From Rhizoctonia solani (Eukaryota; Basidiomycota; Agaricomycetes; Cantharellales; Ceratobasidiaceae), in contig NC_057385.1 in assembly GCF_016906535.1 (NCBI RefSeq), forward strand, positions 2,852,001-2,916,000: a DNA stretch of 64,000 bases. The letters are read 5' to 3'. The position numbers and the translations under genes are program-made. The notes beneath the pieces were generated by a model, which was given only the letters and a program-made list of their open reading frames with translations, did no database searches and was not told the origin of the DNA. This document shows, in pieces, positions 12,769 through 24,717 of the stretch (position 1 is its first letter; every line of letters begins with the position of its first letter).

Positions 12769-13791
12769 GGTATCTCGACGCCGTGCATACCACGGCGCAA
12801 GAAGTTGGGGCGAGTCGGGTATCAGTTCTCGGACGTGCCTTTGACGTGAGCACATGCGTACGCTGTATTGGAGCGTCTTCGTAGCAAATTATGAGGTTGG
12901 CTGAGCACCAATTCATGTCCTAACCGAAGCCCATGTGGTAGACCCAAGCATCGATCATCCTGCGCATGCTTCGTAGGCCACTATAGCAAAAGTCCGAACA
13001 TTTCCTTTTGGGGACACATGATATTCGAACGTTTATCGTCCAGTAACCTAGCCAGTGCGCCCTTCGTGTATACCAATCGAAGAAAGAGCCCCAAGACATA
13101 CCGCCTGTAGCTGAAATATCTCTTACAGCTTTTTGTAGCACGTAGGTTGTTCTGCGAGCGTTCTCTGTGCATTTAAGAGGTAAATATCACCTGATTGGCG
13201 AGTGATATGACATAATACATCCCATGATCAGAGAACAACGATGTTAGAGTATGAGCAGAGGCAATTCGGCATTGATTTAAATCAGTTGACCCTTGCACGG
13301 CTATCGGCCCTTAGTTGTTCCTAGACCACAAGTCTTACTATCGAATTTCCGCCGCCCCAAGTGTCTAATTTGTACATAGAGCAACATAGGTACTTATTTA
13401 AAGTCAATGCATATTCAGCCCGACCACAGTCATAGTCAGCGCTGAGAGTAAGATAAATCTATTGCACGAGATACATACCTATCAATATTAGGAGAATGTC
13501 TTACTGAGCCCAGTCGCGCATGCGTATTGGGTGTCATTATATATGCGTATTGATATACTTACTTACTAGCTACGTTTTACTTGGTATTATTATAATTAAT
13601 TTGCAGATAGCTATTCAAGACCATGTATCATTCTTGTTGTTTGAGCGATACAAAATCCAGTAGCGTGGCAATTCAAATCACACAAATCCAAGGATATATA
13701 GTACATCACTCGGTTGGATCATTGTAGACAAATTAGCGCGGGGTGGAAGGTAAAAACGCATTGCTCACGCGTCCCAACTGGCCTGCTCGCT
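12769..13791. other. Non-coding stretch upstream of the M15-like gene
   Basis: No convincing coding frame. It contains GTAGACCCAAGCATCGATCA at about 12938-12957, which recurs with two transitions near 15991, and long A/T-rich sequence from 13380 to 13740. I read it as promoter plus decayed repeat sequence. Confidence 0.45.
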
Positions 13792-14142
13792 CTATTGCAA
13801 GACAGAAGTCTGACCCAGTCCGGTTTCGTCTATTGATGCACCACACAAGTATCGCCCACAGGCAATCCCCACGAGAGTCCCCATCGGAACGGCGCCGGGC
13901 GTGTTAAACTTGGCTATAATGAAGCCATGAAGCCATTTGTTTAGGCGAAGATAACCTTGCATCGATTTCATGGCTGATAGAATCACATGCTTGGAGTTGC
14001 ATTTCCATGAACAAATAAATTTATGGAAATATGGCTTACCTGAGCCTTCCGGAGTATGGTCAAGCTCGGTTCTACCCGTAATAGTCATAGAGCAACGGTA
14101 TATTCCTTCTAGCTGGATTGCGCCGTTGGCTTTATCACTCAC
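13792..14142 (-). pseudogene. Decayed paralogue of the M15-like secreted protein
   Basis: The minus strand shows MTITGRTELDHTPEGSG, matching ITITGGTETGHASGTY of the intact gene. Past a decayed intron, GYLRLNKWLHGFIIAKF aligns with the GYKVDI...YVKNSF region. The key Asp after the Gly is lost, no signal-peptide exon is found in place, and the conserved cysteines are not conserved. The frame is open by chance across the former intron. I infer an old tandem copy under no constraint. Confidence 0.5.
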
Positions 14143-15249
14143 TATTCCCCGATAAGGAGCACGTTAATTTTAGAATTCGTTTTTTGGTACATCCGCTGGT
14201 AGAAGGCGCGTTCATCCGTCCCAATTGCTACGATTTGATATCGGCATTTAGGGCTTATGGATGCCAAGAGCTATCAAAATAGGCTGCTGAGTTGGTGGTT
14301 TGTTCTTATCCACGTACCACTTCAGGGTCAATGAACTGTGATGCAGAGTGTTTTCGGGTTAGTTCAAAGTACCTTTGACAGTGCGAGCACGAGTGGTGCC
14401 ATGCTACGTGTGAGCCTTGACCAACGAGGGCTCTCTGCTTAGACACTAACCTCATTTTTAGTTATGACGTAATGCCTGTAGGATGTAGACAACAATGAAT
14501 CAAGAACCATAGCCAAAGGATAACGTAGTTGACCAGAGAAAGCAGATGCGTTGGTGACAATCCAGAGTTGAAATCTTGCAGCTCTATGGCAGCTTAACAC
14601 ATGATCTATAAACGGTCTATCGACGTTCGGCACCAAGCAATTAGTTACGATATATCCACCTCACCATCGCAACCTGTTGTCAAACGAACTAGGCCATTTA
14701 CCAAAGGTGACATAGCGAAACTCGCACAAGATTCGACCTATCGCATCGTCGTTTCTCTGATAGCTATATATATGCGTAACGTATCGTGACCATGAGCTGT
14801 TCTCGAACATATTATTTGATTCAGATGAGTCGGGCTGAGTCAGTACAACAAAACCCCAGGCTCATAGTAAAACTCCAGAGCGATGCACATCCAAACCACT
14901 CCAGGAACAGATCAATCAATACAATTCGCGGTTACGATGACCATCGTTGCGAAGTTTATTTGCTTGTCCCGCGTTTGCCGGAGCCATTAATCTCAGTAGC
15001 CACGTTACATGTGTCCTATCATTAACTGCGATTGATTGTTGGTAGCAAGCAACGTTTCAAAACTATCCATGCCAATGCTCGATTAATGCCATGTGGATAT
15101 AGGCTGCAAGTTCAATCCCTTCGAGCCCACGCGCGTAAATCATGGATTATGCGAGGGTAAAACCAATATACCGCTTGCAAATCTCAGTGGTAGCCCTCTC
15201 CCTCCTCCTTGAAGGGCTCAAATATGTATACTCATGTTATTAATACACA
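14143..15249. other. Gene-free stretch between M15-like remnants
   Basis: Short open frames only. On the minus strand, around 14440-14500, STSYRHYVITKNEV recalls the YRYPITITGETEV segment of the neighbouring remnant and may be a further fragment, but the match is too short to call. Nothing else recognised. Confidence 0.35.
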
Positions 15250-15560
15250 CAAGGCGTACCGCTTATACACTACTGCCGGTGAAGTGGTGGCGTCGGTTCG
15301 ACGATCTTCTTTGAACTTAGGCTTGATGAATGTGTCAAGAGCTATATCCAGTTGGTACCCCTTCTGGTGGCTGAAAAATCACATGGTCAAAATCGATCCT
15401 TAAATCAATGAAAATTTGCCCACCTGTGTTTCCCGGGTGGATGATCGACCTCGGTTTCACCTGTAATAGTAATAGGATACCGATAATGCTGCTTCGGATC
15501 GATTATATAGGTAATTGTATTGTTCGGTGTGCTCTTTCAAGGAGTGCGTCTTGGGAATTA
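15250..15560 (-). pseudogene. Second M15-like paralogue, two recognisable exons, probably a pseudogene
   Basis: Reading the minus strand from about 15540: NNTITYIIDPKQHYRYP, then ITITGETEVDHPPGKH, a GT..AG intron in the same place and phase as in the intact gene, then SHQKGYQLDIALDTFIKPKF. The H-x3-G-x3-D zinc motif is kept, unlike the copy at 13.8 kb. The cysteines before ITIT are replaced, a stop (TGA) sits directly upstream of the first exon, and neither a signal peptide nor the HWD exon could be found in frame. It is either a pseudogene or a gene whose outer exons I failed to find. Confidence 0.5.
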
Positions 15561-16185
15561 ACTCTGTGACGTATTCGCCAACAGATAACCAGTGTATAAA
15601 TCCCAGCGGCTTCGAATCCAACCGAGCATTGCTAATATAACATATGTTCATTCAGTATAAATGAGGCCTTGACTTGCAATTGGGGTTGCTCCTGAATTAT
15701 GTGGCTATTAGCTAGCTGATCGGCTGACATGGCGGGTTCATAAAATAACATATTTGGGGAGGCGTCTGAAAAACTCGTGTTGCATGAGCTAGAACCTAAT
15801 GACCAACACCGGTTAATATCGGTATACGGGACTTGTGAAGCTTTGGCATAATAAAAATAGGTCGCTGCGCCCCATAGTCGTAAAGTCGTTTATCTTTTGT
15901 AAACTGCCTTGAGACGGACAAACTACGCGCAGTGTTCATTGAATGCGCGGGGAAGTATGTATTGAGGCGTTAGCGCGGGGTGACCACATGGGTAGACCCG
16001 AGCGTCGATCAGTAGAGTCCCCCAGCTTCGGGCGATCAAGATTTGGAAACATTACGTGTGCAGACTTTTCCAATATGGACTGTGGCGCTTGTTCTAGGAA
16101 GCAACAAAGTATTGCTGGAATCGCGGGTAGGTATAATATTAAGCTTCCCATCTCGACCCCTCTCAGCACGTCCGTTTCTGCCACG

Positions 16186-19100
16186 ATGAGCGAGAATATT
16201 GAGGCAGTACTTCAGAGCGAATCATTGCAACCAAAGTCAGAGGCGGGTGCCAGCCGCTCACGCGTCTATATTGCATGTACACTATGGCAAGTCATTCATC
16301 ACATCTGGGGGATCAATCATGCTTCTTGCTGTGTGCTCATGTACCTATAGTCGCCAGAGAAAGATCAAATGCGGTGGAGAACAGCCGGTCTGTCGAAACT
16401 GTGCCCGTATTGAGGTTTCTTGTCATTATGATGCGGAGCCCAAGCGCCGGTAAGCCTCATTCAGACCGTCCACGTACTAGTGGGATCTCATCCGGCTCCA
16501 GAGGTCCGGACAAAAAGCCCGGGACACGCACTCGCACGCGAAAAAACACTGGTGGAGGATCTGTCGCAGCTTCATCTCGAACTGCAAGCCTACTAATCGA
16601 CCCACCATTGGTCCCCTCTCAAGTCGGTCCTGAGCGCACCAAGAAGCGCACAAAGCTTCCATTCGTTCCATCTTCCGATCCTTTGCCATCTTACGCTGCA
16701 CCCCATCCAACATCTTTACTCCATTCCGACAAGTCCGACACTACCGGCTCTATTCCTAAGATATCGCCGCCAACCCTTCCTGGCGAGCTTGGTCCTCATG
16801 TTGCAGGGAACGTTGCTCGTGTTCGTGTCGGCCCTAATCCCACCCTGGACTCGAACCGTACTCCATGTGCATCCAATCAACTCTCCGATCTCCTTGCCTC
16901 CAACTCGATTCCCAGCGCTCACAATACCTTGGACGCAGTTTCTGGCTCGAGTGCCTGGGATCACTCCATACGTCAAGGTAACTCTGGGTACGCCTATGGT
17001 GACGATGCGTACACCTATCCCAGTGGCCTTGTTGTATCTGAGGAACCGTTGATGTCCTCTGACGCCACTCATTCAACCCTTGACACTCGGCTTGTTCAGA
17101 GCTCCGAGCCGCAGCCTCACTATGTGCTAGCAAATATCTCGACCACGCACCCAACTTCAGGTACCGACCCTGGTACTATCTCGTTGAACACTACGGATGT
17201 TATCGGTGTTCCGCCTTCACTATCAGTGAATTACCCCACGCCTCCCTCTCCAACATTTTCCAGACTCCACCATGCTCATGATCCTCACTTTCGTCCTCCT
17301 CAGGATGTTTTCGCTGGTCTTACCTACCCGCGTGATGGCATAGCCATACCTACTCTGGGGCGTGGCACCAGATTGAACTCTGTTAGTCAAACAGAGCCAC
17401 CGAACCCTGACGTTGATGAAAGAAATGATGCAATTCGAGCATCAGGTCACTTCCATACTCGTGATGAATATGAGAAAGCCGGACAGATGGTTACTCTGGT
17501 CTCTGGTGACGGAATGCGATTTCCGCATCTACGCCACTCCAGCGTCTCCGATAGCTCGCACGGGTACGAATCCTCCAGTGAATTGGGCTATAGTGCCTCG
17601 ACCGAGAGCGTATGCAGCGATCATTCCAACTCCACCCGAATTAGCTCGAGGTATCGACAAGACAGTGTTAGCAACGTTACTACTCCCGTTTCGCACTACG
17701 GATACCAAGATAGCGCTGGATACTCTTCACATACCGAATCGTTATACAGTCCATCCGGGTACACTTCACAAAACGACGGTTACACATCTGATGCCCAAAC
17801 GCCGGCGGAAGTTACGGTGCTCCCACCGCCTGCGAACCCGGGTCTACTTGACTTTTGGCACGACGGAACAAATTATTTCTCCCAACATGCAAACTCTGTC
17901 GGCGGCTCTGGGCACACATCCATTGTAAGCTCACCCAGATCTCATGAGGCGGTCTTCTCACTAACAATTCAATACAGCCTGGCTCTATCAGCAACCCTGA
18001 AACAGGCTCTACTTATCATGAGTATGATGATCCAATTATCATCCCAACAGTAAAACTGACAACTCTACTCCAACTAGGTCCACGACTACTGAGGACGAAG
18101 ACCGAGGTCAAGTAGTTGTACACCATAACGTCGGGAATGATTTGGCCCGTAACTTTTACAGCACCGATAGATATGTCTATGGGGCAAGTTGGGTATCAGA
18201 ACCTTCTGTTGCGTTTGCACGGAAGACTTGGTGGGATAACTTGCTCGAAACCTACGCGCCAACGAGGACCGAAGCGTAAGTTCCGTCAAGTCCGGTCAAA
18301 AATGCGTAATTAATTCGGGACGCTATTCAGGGCCCTTCAAATCACATCCGATCTCAAGTATCTGTTCAAGACGAGCAATTATTGGTTGTCTTTCTTGAAC
18401 ATCAATCTATTCATGACGTGAGTAGGCCTTTAGGTTGTTAACCATGATGTTAAACCAGTGCATTTATTCAGAAACTACAATCACAAGGAGAGACGCGAGA
18501 ACATCCAGCCAGCACTGATCCTTGCTGCCCTTGCGTATAGCACATTTACTCAGTCTTCGGAAATCGAACGTTAGTCAATCTTATTCCGGTACTTTACTAT
18601 TGCTGATATATTAAAACCGCTGCAGGTGGGCAGGCAGGCCGCGCCAAGGCTATGGAGCTGCGTGCCCAAGCTCAATCGGCACTGGATGCTAGTTTGAACT
18701 CGCAAAGATTGGACCCTACCCTGGCACAGGCAGCATGGGTAAGTCATCTTGGTAATCTCGATGACCGGTGCTCAAACCATGATGCCAGTTGCTCGCACTG
18801 TTCGAGGTGTCGGCTCATCCAGAACACTCGACTGAGCGGTCTCGGTCTGCTCTTATGTTCCTTGACGGGATTATTCGACTCCTTGGACTAACCATGTTAG
18901 ATGCGATGGACCCACAGACCGCTGTATTTTCGGCAGACAGAGTGCCCATGCTCCCCTTATCTCAAACGACGAGACGCTTCTACTTCTGCCGGGAAACTCA
19001 TAGGTGCTCCTCAGGCCCCTTCAACTGGTACCGCTACTTGTGCATGCCGTGCTTTGTCAATCATGAATACAACGACCCATGGCCAGCTCACTCCGTTCTG

Positions 19101-20367
19101 GGTATCATCTGCCGGGTGGAATCCCAACTGGAATGAAGCCGAGATTCGTCGAGAAGAAAGCCGAAGACTAGTCTGGAGTGCTTTGACGCTTGCTGCTGGA
19201 TTCACAGCGCACGATGCGGCGTTTGCCAAGGATCCGACCGAGTTGCACATTATCGACGCGGCGAATGTGAGTTTCATCATCGGCCCACCCAACGCATATG
19301 CTGACGAACATGGCTCGGGATCAGTATGCCCTATGCTTCCCAGCAGAGGTTATGATCCGACAGTCACCGAGCCTTGTGCATTCGCCTCAAGAATCTGTTT
19401 GGGCGTTGTATGGTCGCGCAATGCTGCTTTGGAATAGCTGTCTAATGCTACGAAAGAAGTCGGCTCAGATGACAGACGCACAGCGTGCAGAATTCGCTGT
19501 GAACGTTTGGTTGGAAACTAATACTATTGAGGAAGCCTTGAACAGGCATACATGCTCGTTCGAGCAGAATTCATTGTTCCAAGGTAATTTCACCTATTTC
19601 CTGTGAGTAAGCCCAGGCTGATATTCTCACAGGTCGAGAATACTTGTTCAAGTAAGTGGAAAGTTTGGTTCGGCAGTACTTTAAGCCTGATCGAAGGGTC
19701 TTGATAACAGTACTCGCATGTTTATCTCTTGGGAGTTCCGTCGGTATATACCTTCCCCGGACACGTGAGTACTTAATTGGGCACATGACTTCGGCAGTTG
19801 CTGAAATCGGTTGGGTTTAGTGAGGTACACCAACAGTTTCACAGACGAAAAGCCGAGGAATGGCGTAGGTCAAGTTCTCTGATTGCCGTGAACCTTGACT
19901 AATGCAAACTTTCAAGTTCGACATCAAGCCGAGGTCGCAAAACGACTTATGCAAGGATTACACACTGTAACCGGATTGGCGAGTAACGTCCTCGGAAAGA
20001 GGCCATACTTTGTCTGGTGGTTTATGAGTCAGGTCTCTCGGTGAGTGATACCTCGGTATTTCTAATCTAGCGACGGTTGTGCTAACCCCAATGCAGGTGC
20101 CTTTCTCTCTGGCAGTGCGACCAGTCCCTGTTCATTGCTTTGGAGGTAGCTCGCGCATTCCTTCCACCCATTGACTACCTCACGTGTCTGTGGCCTTGCC
20201 AAAGTGAGTTGTCTCGATGCGCAGCCAAGTTTGTATCAATTAAACCGCTTTTAGTCCAGCGCGTGCGATACAACCAAATCCGTCAACGATTGCACAATGA
20301 ATGCGTCAAGTACGGATTAGAACCGCCTCCACCCCCTCAACTCGTCATCCCAACGGCTATACTCTAA
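16186..20367 (+). CDS. Zn2Cys6 fungal transcription factor with fungal-specific TF domain
   Basis: A nuclear regulator. The binuclear zinc cluster is built from two exons: the first ends SRVYIACTL and the second continues CRQRKIKCGGEQPVCRNC and CHYDAEPKRR, giving the full CxxC...C...C...C...C set only if a GC-AG intron (16287-16350) is spliced. A 53-nt intron then joins KRR to GPDKKPGTRTRTRK, a typical linker. A long Ser/Pro/Thr-rich region follows (about 16550-18050). The fungal_trans domain, over many short exons, includes WWDNLLETYAP, DLKYLFKTSNYWLSFLN, RAQAQSALDASL, IIRLLGLTMLDAMDP, and SRRLVWSALTLAAGFTAHD. The C-terminus is RVRYNQIRQRLHNEC...PPPPPQLVIPTAIL. About twelve introns. Its targets are unknown; the flanking secreted genes are candidates only by position. 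Confidence 0.9.
16287..16350 (+). other. GC-AG intron inside the zinc cluster
   Basis: The exon ends CTA TG at 16286, the intron starts GCAAGT and ends CCTATAG, and the next exon begins T CGC CAG. Joining makes TGT, the second cysteine of the CxxC pair. No GT donor nearby gives both the frame and the cysteine. GCAAGT is the usual consensus of the minor GC donor class. Confidence 0.75.
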
Positions 20368-21016
20368 AGGACTCTTTTTAAACATCTGACTTCCAGAAGC
20401 ATGTCTACCTGCATATTTATAATCTGGCTTTCCTTTCATCTATAATCCCACTAGGCATTTTCTGGATTCGCGCAATTTCCCTCGGGCTTTGTATTAGCTC
20501 AATGAATTAAAATATAAAAGCCGGTATTTTTGCATCCCAAAAGACTGTAGAGGATGGGAATTATCACACGGTCATACTACGCTTCATAGGCTTCCAGTCG
20601 ATTTGTTGACATTGAACCAGGGTCACGCTATACGTCGTTATCCACTATAGGAAATAATCGACAAGTTCCAGACTCAGGTTCAATCAACCAACGACTATCG
20701 GCGATATCTTGGAGGTCAACCGGAAGTTTGCGAGCTAATGGTTGCCGAGCCGCGATCAGCCGCCAAAGATCCGACATGTCCTGCATGCTTACATGTAGTC
20801 AAAGAGAGCTTCCCTACTTGTCGCCTGTGTGGTCGCAACTTTTCGATTGTTCTTAACTCTTTCGAAGATCTACCTTCCACATTGTTGTGGGCATCGAGGC
20901 ACATCTAGCAGCGACATTTTTGCGCTTGATGGCTCCATGGAGATAAGTGACTGGGTGAATAGTAAGGATTCGCAATTTTTGCTCTGTCTGGCCTGATCTG
21001 CAAGCTTTGTTTGAAG
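20368..21016. other. Intergenic region between the transcription factor and the AA9 gene
   Basis: About 650 bp with short open frames on both strands but no recognisable domain or repeat. It holds the transcription factor 3' end and the AA9 promoter. Confidence 0.45.
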
Positions 21017-21023
21017 TATAAAA
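21017..21023 (+). promoter_or_regulatory. TATA box of the AA9 gene
   Basis: TATAAAA lies 53 bp upstream of the AA9 ATG, a normal distance for a short fungal leader. A strong TATA box fits an inducible cellulose-degradation gene. Confidence 0.6.
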
Positions 21024-21075
21024 CAGAGAGACTGGCCTCGGTGGTAAACCAACTCTTCAAGCTCATCAACTAGCA

Positions 21076-22210
21076 ATGAAGTTGTTTGCTGGCCTCGCTT
21101 TGCTCGCTGCTACTGCGACTCAGGTTGCTGCACACTGTAAGTCTATTATTTCTGTTGACCATGAAGGCTCATCGAAACGCCAACTGAAACAGATCGTTTT
21201 ACTTCATTGCTCGTCAATGGTGCCAATACCGGTACATATGTCAACGTTCGCCAGAACACGAACTACAACTCGCCTGTAGGTTTTTTCCTTTCTTTGTATA
21301 GGATATGTGTCGCTTAACCGTACCTTGTGCCAGGTAACCGATGTGTCTTCTACGGACTTTACATGCAATGCTGGAGGACGTTCGGCAGGTTCGACTTCTA
21401 CTGCTACAGTCCCGGCCGGGTCCACGGTTAGTGTTGATGAGCTCTGGGTTGGATTGCCTTCATTAATCTGCTGAAATGAAGATTGGCTTCGCCTTGGACC
21501 AAGCTATCTACCATGCGGGTGTCATCAACGTGTACATGGCAAAGGCCCCAAATACAGCAGCCAGCTTTGATGGGTCCGGAAACGTCTGGTTCAAAGTCTA
21601 CCAGCTCTCCGCCGTCACCAACGGTGGCAGCACTATCACATTCCCAGCGGACAGTGAGTTATGACCCCTGTGTGCGATAAACACTTACCCGAATTATGAT
21701 CAGACCTAACCCAGGTAACATTCAAGATTCCGAGCACACTCCCGGCTGGCGAATACCTAGTCCGCATCGAGCACATTGCTCTGCACGTAAGCCAACTCGT
21801 TTCTATACTATATGCGTGGACAGGAATCCTTATCCACCAAATAGGCCTCGAGCTCTTACCCAGGAGCACAATTCTACATTTCTTGCGCACAAGTCAAAGT
21901 TACTGGCGGAGGATCTCGTACTCCCAGCCCACTTGTCGCGTTCCCAGGCTATTACAGCGGCCAGGAGCCAGGAATCAAAATCAACATTTATTGTAAGTCG
22001 ATAGAATATTCAAATGTGATTTATACTTATTCCTTTTCTAGACCCTATCGTCAGTACAATTCTAATCTGGGTATATGCACATTGCTTATCTCTGTTTGTA
22101 TTAATTAGCCGACCACTTACATCCAGCCCGGACCGGTAAGCCATGCCTAGCACATTCAGCACAAGGCGCAGGTAACTAACTTCAGATTACAGGCCGTCTG
22201 GAGCGGTTAA
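21076..22210 (+). CDS. AA9 lytic polysaccharide monooxygenase (former GH61)
   Basis: A secreted copper enzyme that oxidatively cleaves cellulose. The signal peptide [19 protein letters not shown] is followed by His20, which becomes His1 of the mature protein and half of the copper brace; an intron splits the next codon (Tyr). [20 protein letters not shown] follows, then the second brace histidine in [15 protein letters not shown], the [10 protein letters not shown] strand, [12 protein letters not shown], and the axial tyrosine in [15 protein letters not shown]. The C-terminus has [28 protein letters not shown] and AVWSG, then the stop at 22208-22210. About eight short introns. There is no carbohydrate-binding module. 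Length and motifs are normal, so I expect an active enzyme. It sits between a Zn2Cys6 regulator and a convergent small secreted protein gene. Confidence 0.95.
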
Positions 22211-22491
22211 AGATCGGAAATTGCCCTTCGCTTGTAGTTACTCCGAATATATCAATTGTGCATTTTATCAAACAGAACGTCAAACGCATACATGCGTTTG
22301 GTGAGAGTTCATATACTGCACTCAGTTCAGCGAGTTTTTTTGGCCTCCAGACAATCAGCCAAAATTCATACAAACTGATAATAAATTAGCGATTTCGCTT
22401 AAATTTAAATCATCTGGCCCTTATTAAAAGTATAAATTGAGATGGTCTACGGAAAACATGCGTGTGCATGTCCGTTCCTGTTTCTGATGAA

Positions 22492-23102
22492 CTAGGAGCA
22501 TCTAGGAGTTGTGGTGGGACGAGACACAGAATTGCTGGGGTTAGTTGCGCCGCAACCGTTAAGAACCCCTAGTGCGGTATCGTCAACCGCATCGTTGTAG
22601 GCCGCCCCACAATTAGGATCACTAAATTGTTGGTGAGCAGATGTTTGAGATAAAAGTGATAAAAAAAGTTACCTTGCACCTCCGGATGCGTTGTTAAACC
22701 ACGAGCATATATCGTGGCTGAAGCAGTCTTGTGTCCTATCCAAACCACATGTTGAGATATTTCTAGCTGTTTTTACTGTTTTCCATGCTCACCAAGCGTT
22801 ACCAACGGCCGCACCTTTACATCCCGCACCACATCTACCATTGCAGCTATAGCTGAACAGTGAAATAGAGTGCTCAACAGTGTCGAATAGTACTGAAGAT
22901 GCCAAGATACTCACTCTCCTCCGTTCACACTATTGGTGCCAAAGTTGGACCCGACCACTCCGGTCCAAGTACACGTCTTCCCGGCACTATTGGTCCACCT
23001 GGCAGTTGCAGTAGCGCCTGGCTTCAGGCATGTAATTGCTGCGAAGCTGGGGGAGATGGATAAAATGACAAGAGAGAGCGGGATAAAAAGCAAGCCTATC
23101 AT
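22492..23102 (-). CDS. Small cysteine-rich secreted protein, phospholipase A2-like layout
   Basis: Exon 1 encodes a signal peptide (MIGLLFIPLSLVILSISPSF) and a segment with CLKPGATATARWTNSAGKTC. Further exons on the minus strand read SYSCNGRCGAGCKGAAVGNA, then DCFSHDICSWFNNASGGA, then DPNCGAAYNDAVDDTALGVL, ending NPSNSVSRPTTTPRCS before the TAG. The series CxGxCGxGC followed by CxxHDxC resembles the Ca-loop and catalytic His-Asp of secreted phospholipases A2. I recall a fungal secreted family with this layout that has no proven function, so lipase activity is only a possibility. Four exons with short introns. It is convergent with the AA9 gene, 280 bp apart. Confidence 0.7.
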
Positions 23103-23152
23103 CGTACCACAACAGGAAACTAATTAACCCAGGAATGCATACTCGGCAGCCT

Positions 23153-23159
23153 ACTTATA
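23153..23159 (-). promoter_or_regulatory. TATA box of the cysteine-rich secreted protein gene
   Basis: TATAAGT on the minus strand, about 50 bp upstream of the ATG at 23102. Spacing matches that of the AA9 gene. Confidence 0.5.
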
Positions 23160-24393
23160 CCATGTTGGTTGGTCCCTGACCATTATTATTATTCTTGCCA
23201 ACCAGTCGGCTTGCGTTAGAGCACGCCATCACGAGTCTCCCATATGACCGTGCATATGATCACAATCCTTCTAGCACGTGAGTAAATCAACTCACGTAAT
23301 ATTTTTTGAAATCCATACTCGGCGAACAAGGCTCACTATCACGAAACTAAGTAGAGGCGATATAAAAGGAGAAATAGAGTATAAAGAAGAGAAGGTACGC
23401 AAAAAGTAACCGTGAGGTAGCAAGACACAGACATAGACTTAGTAGAGGCGTTATAAGGGCGTAGAAGTGCTGGACGGGCGGAATGCTCGAGAGGGTGGGT
23501 GGACTGTGAGCGGGGATGGGCAGTTGCTGTTCTGGATGCCGCCGGACTTCCCATCGAAGCTGGCGCCCCACACCGAGTTGAGTATCACTCGGTATGGATT
23601 GCTTGGCGTACCAAAGTAACGGGTTGTGCTCCGGAGCGGATGGCATATATGCTATCTGCTACAGCCATTCTTCCATTCGTCCAAGGTCTGCGGTCTCTTT
23701 GGATGGCCGGATAACATATGTCAGGTAGCACAGGTCCGTATATCGATGTATCAGCTGATCGATAATACATGCATTTGCTAAATCCAAGCCAAGTCAAAGC
23801 ATCAAATACAGAGTCGTCTGATCGGCCCCATGTGTACAGTATATCGCCTGACTGTGGGGGTTGTACAACCAAGCACAGTTATTGAAACCCAGGGAGTTGT
23901 ACTGTCAGAAAGCGACTGATCTCTTATTCTGGATACCCTACAACTCACTTAGCTACGACGCCAGACAAGGTGATTAGTTCCAGCGAGTAATCTGATTATA
24001 GTAAGTGGCACAGCCTACGTTCTTGTATTATTAGCCGGGCAAAACCTCCAAAAGACGCGTCCGGATCCGGGTCGTCCATCAGTCCGATCAATGCAGAGGT
24101 ATCGTGGGGTGCTCATGGCTTATACTTATGCTCCGATGCGAGCTAACGAGCCAAAGATAGTTGATAAATTGTCAATTAATAAGGAGTAAATACAGAGTAG
24201 TGGTATAGTCAGGGGCCAGGCGAGGATGGGGGGTCCGGCGCGGAGGGCTGGATGGGCCTGGAGCGCCAAGGCACGAGCCTGGCTCGCGGGTCGGGTGGCC
24301 ATCCCCGACGGAGCAAGGTGGGTGGGTGGGGGGAGGATGGACCAATGTATACACAATAAGTGATGACGGGAATAAAGGGAATTACGGTGTTGA
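23160..24393. other. Gene-poor repeat-like region
   Basis: No gene recognised. AGTAGAGGCG followed by A/T then TATAA appears twice in the same direction (about 23350 and 23441), suggesting decayed repeat sequence. The open frames on both strands (for example 23347-23646 and 24126-24614 minus) are biased in composition and match nothing I know. Confidence 0.4.
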
Positions 24394-24427
24394 GAAAGGG
24401 AAGGTGGGCGAGACGAAAATAAGTGTA
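24394..24427 (-). repeat. Left arm of a 34-bp imperfect inverted repeat
   Basis: The reverse complement of this stretch matches 24718-24751 at 30 of 34 positions, and all four differences are C/T transitions. Weaker pyrimidine-rich similarity continues beyond both arms, so these may be two opposed copies of one repeat. Confidence 0.6.
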
Positions 24428-24717
24428 AGCGTGCGAGAACGAGCATTACGCGCAGTATGTCGAAGACGGGTAACAACTGAACGCGATCGCGTGCCCATAA
24501 GACGGCGCTCGCAAACCCTGTACACAAGTCCAAATCTGTGGACCTCCACAGGTTTCGGACCACGCCTTCCGTTTTCCAAATTATTGGTGTGCAACATTCC
24601 GTGCTATCGGTCATTTTACCTGGTTTCCTTCGTTTTGGGGTTACGGTCCGGAAACTGGTTGCCAGTAGTCTTTGATATACAGTAAATTACCGTGTGCAGC
24701 ACCCGTACTTGTATGAT

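Noticed and set aside
24126..24614. 162-residue minus-strand frame as a protein gene
   Set aside because: Biased Leu/Pro/Ser/Arg composition, no domain, overlaps one arm of an inverted repeat; probably chance.
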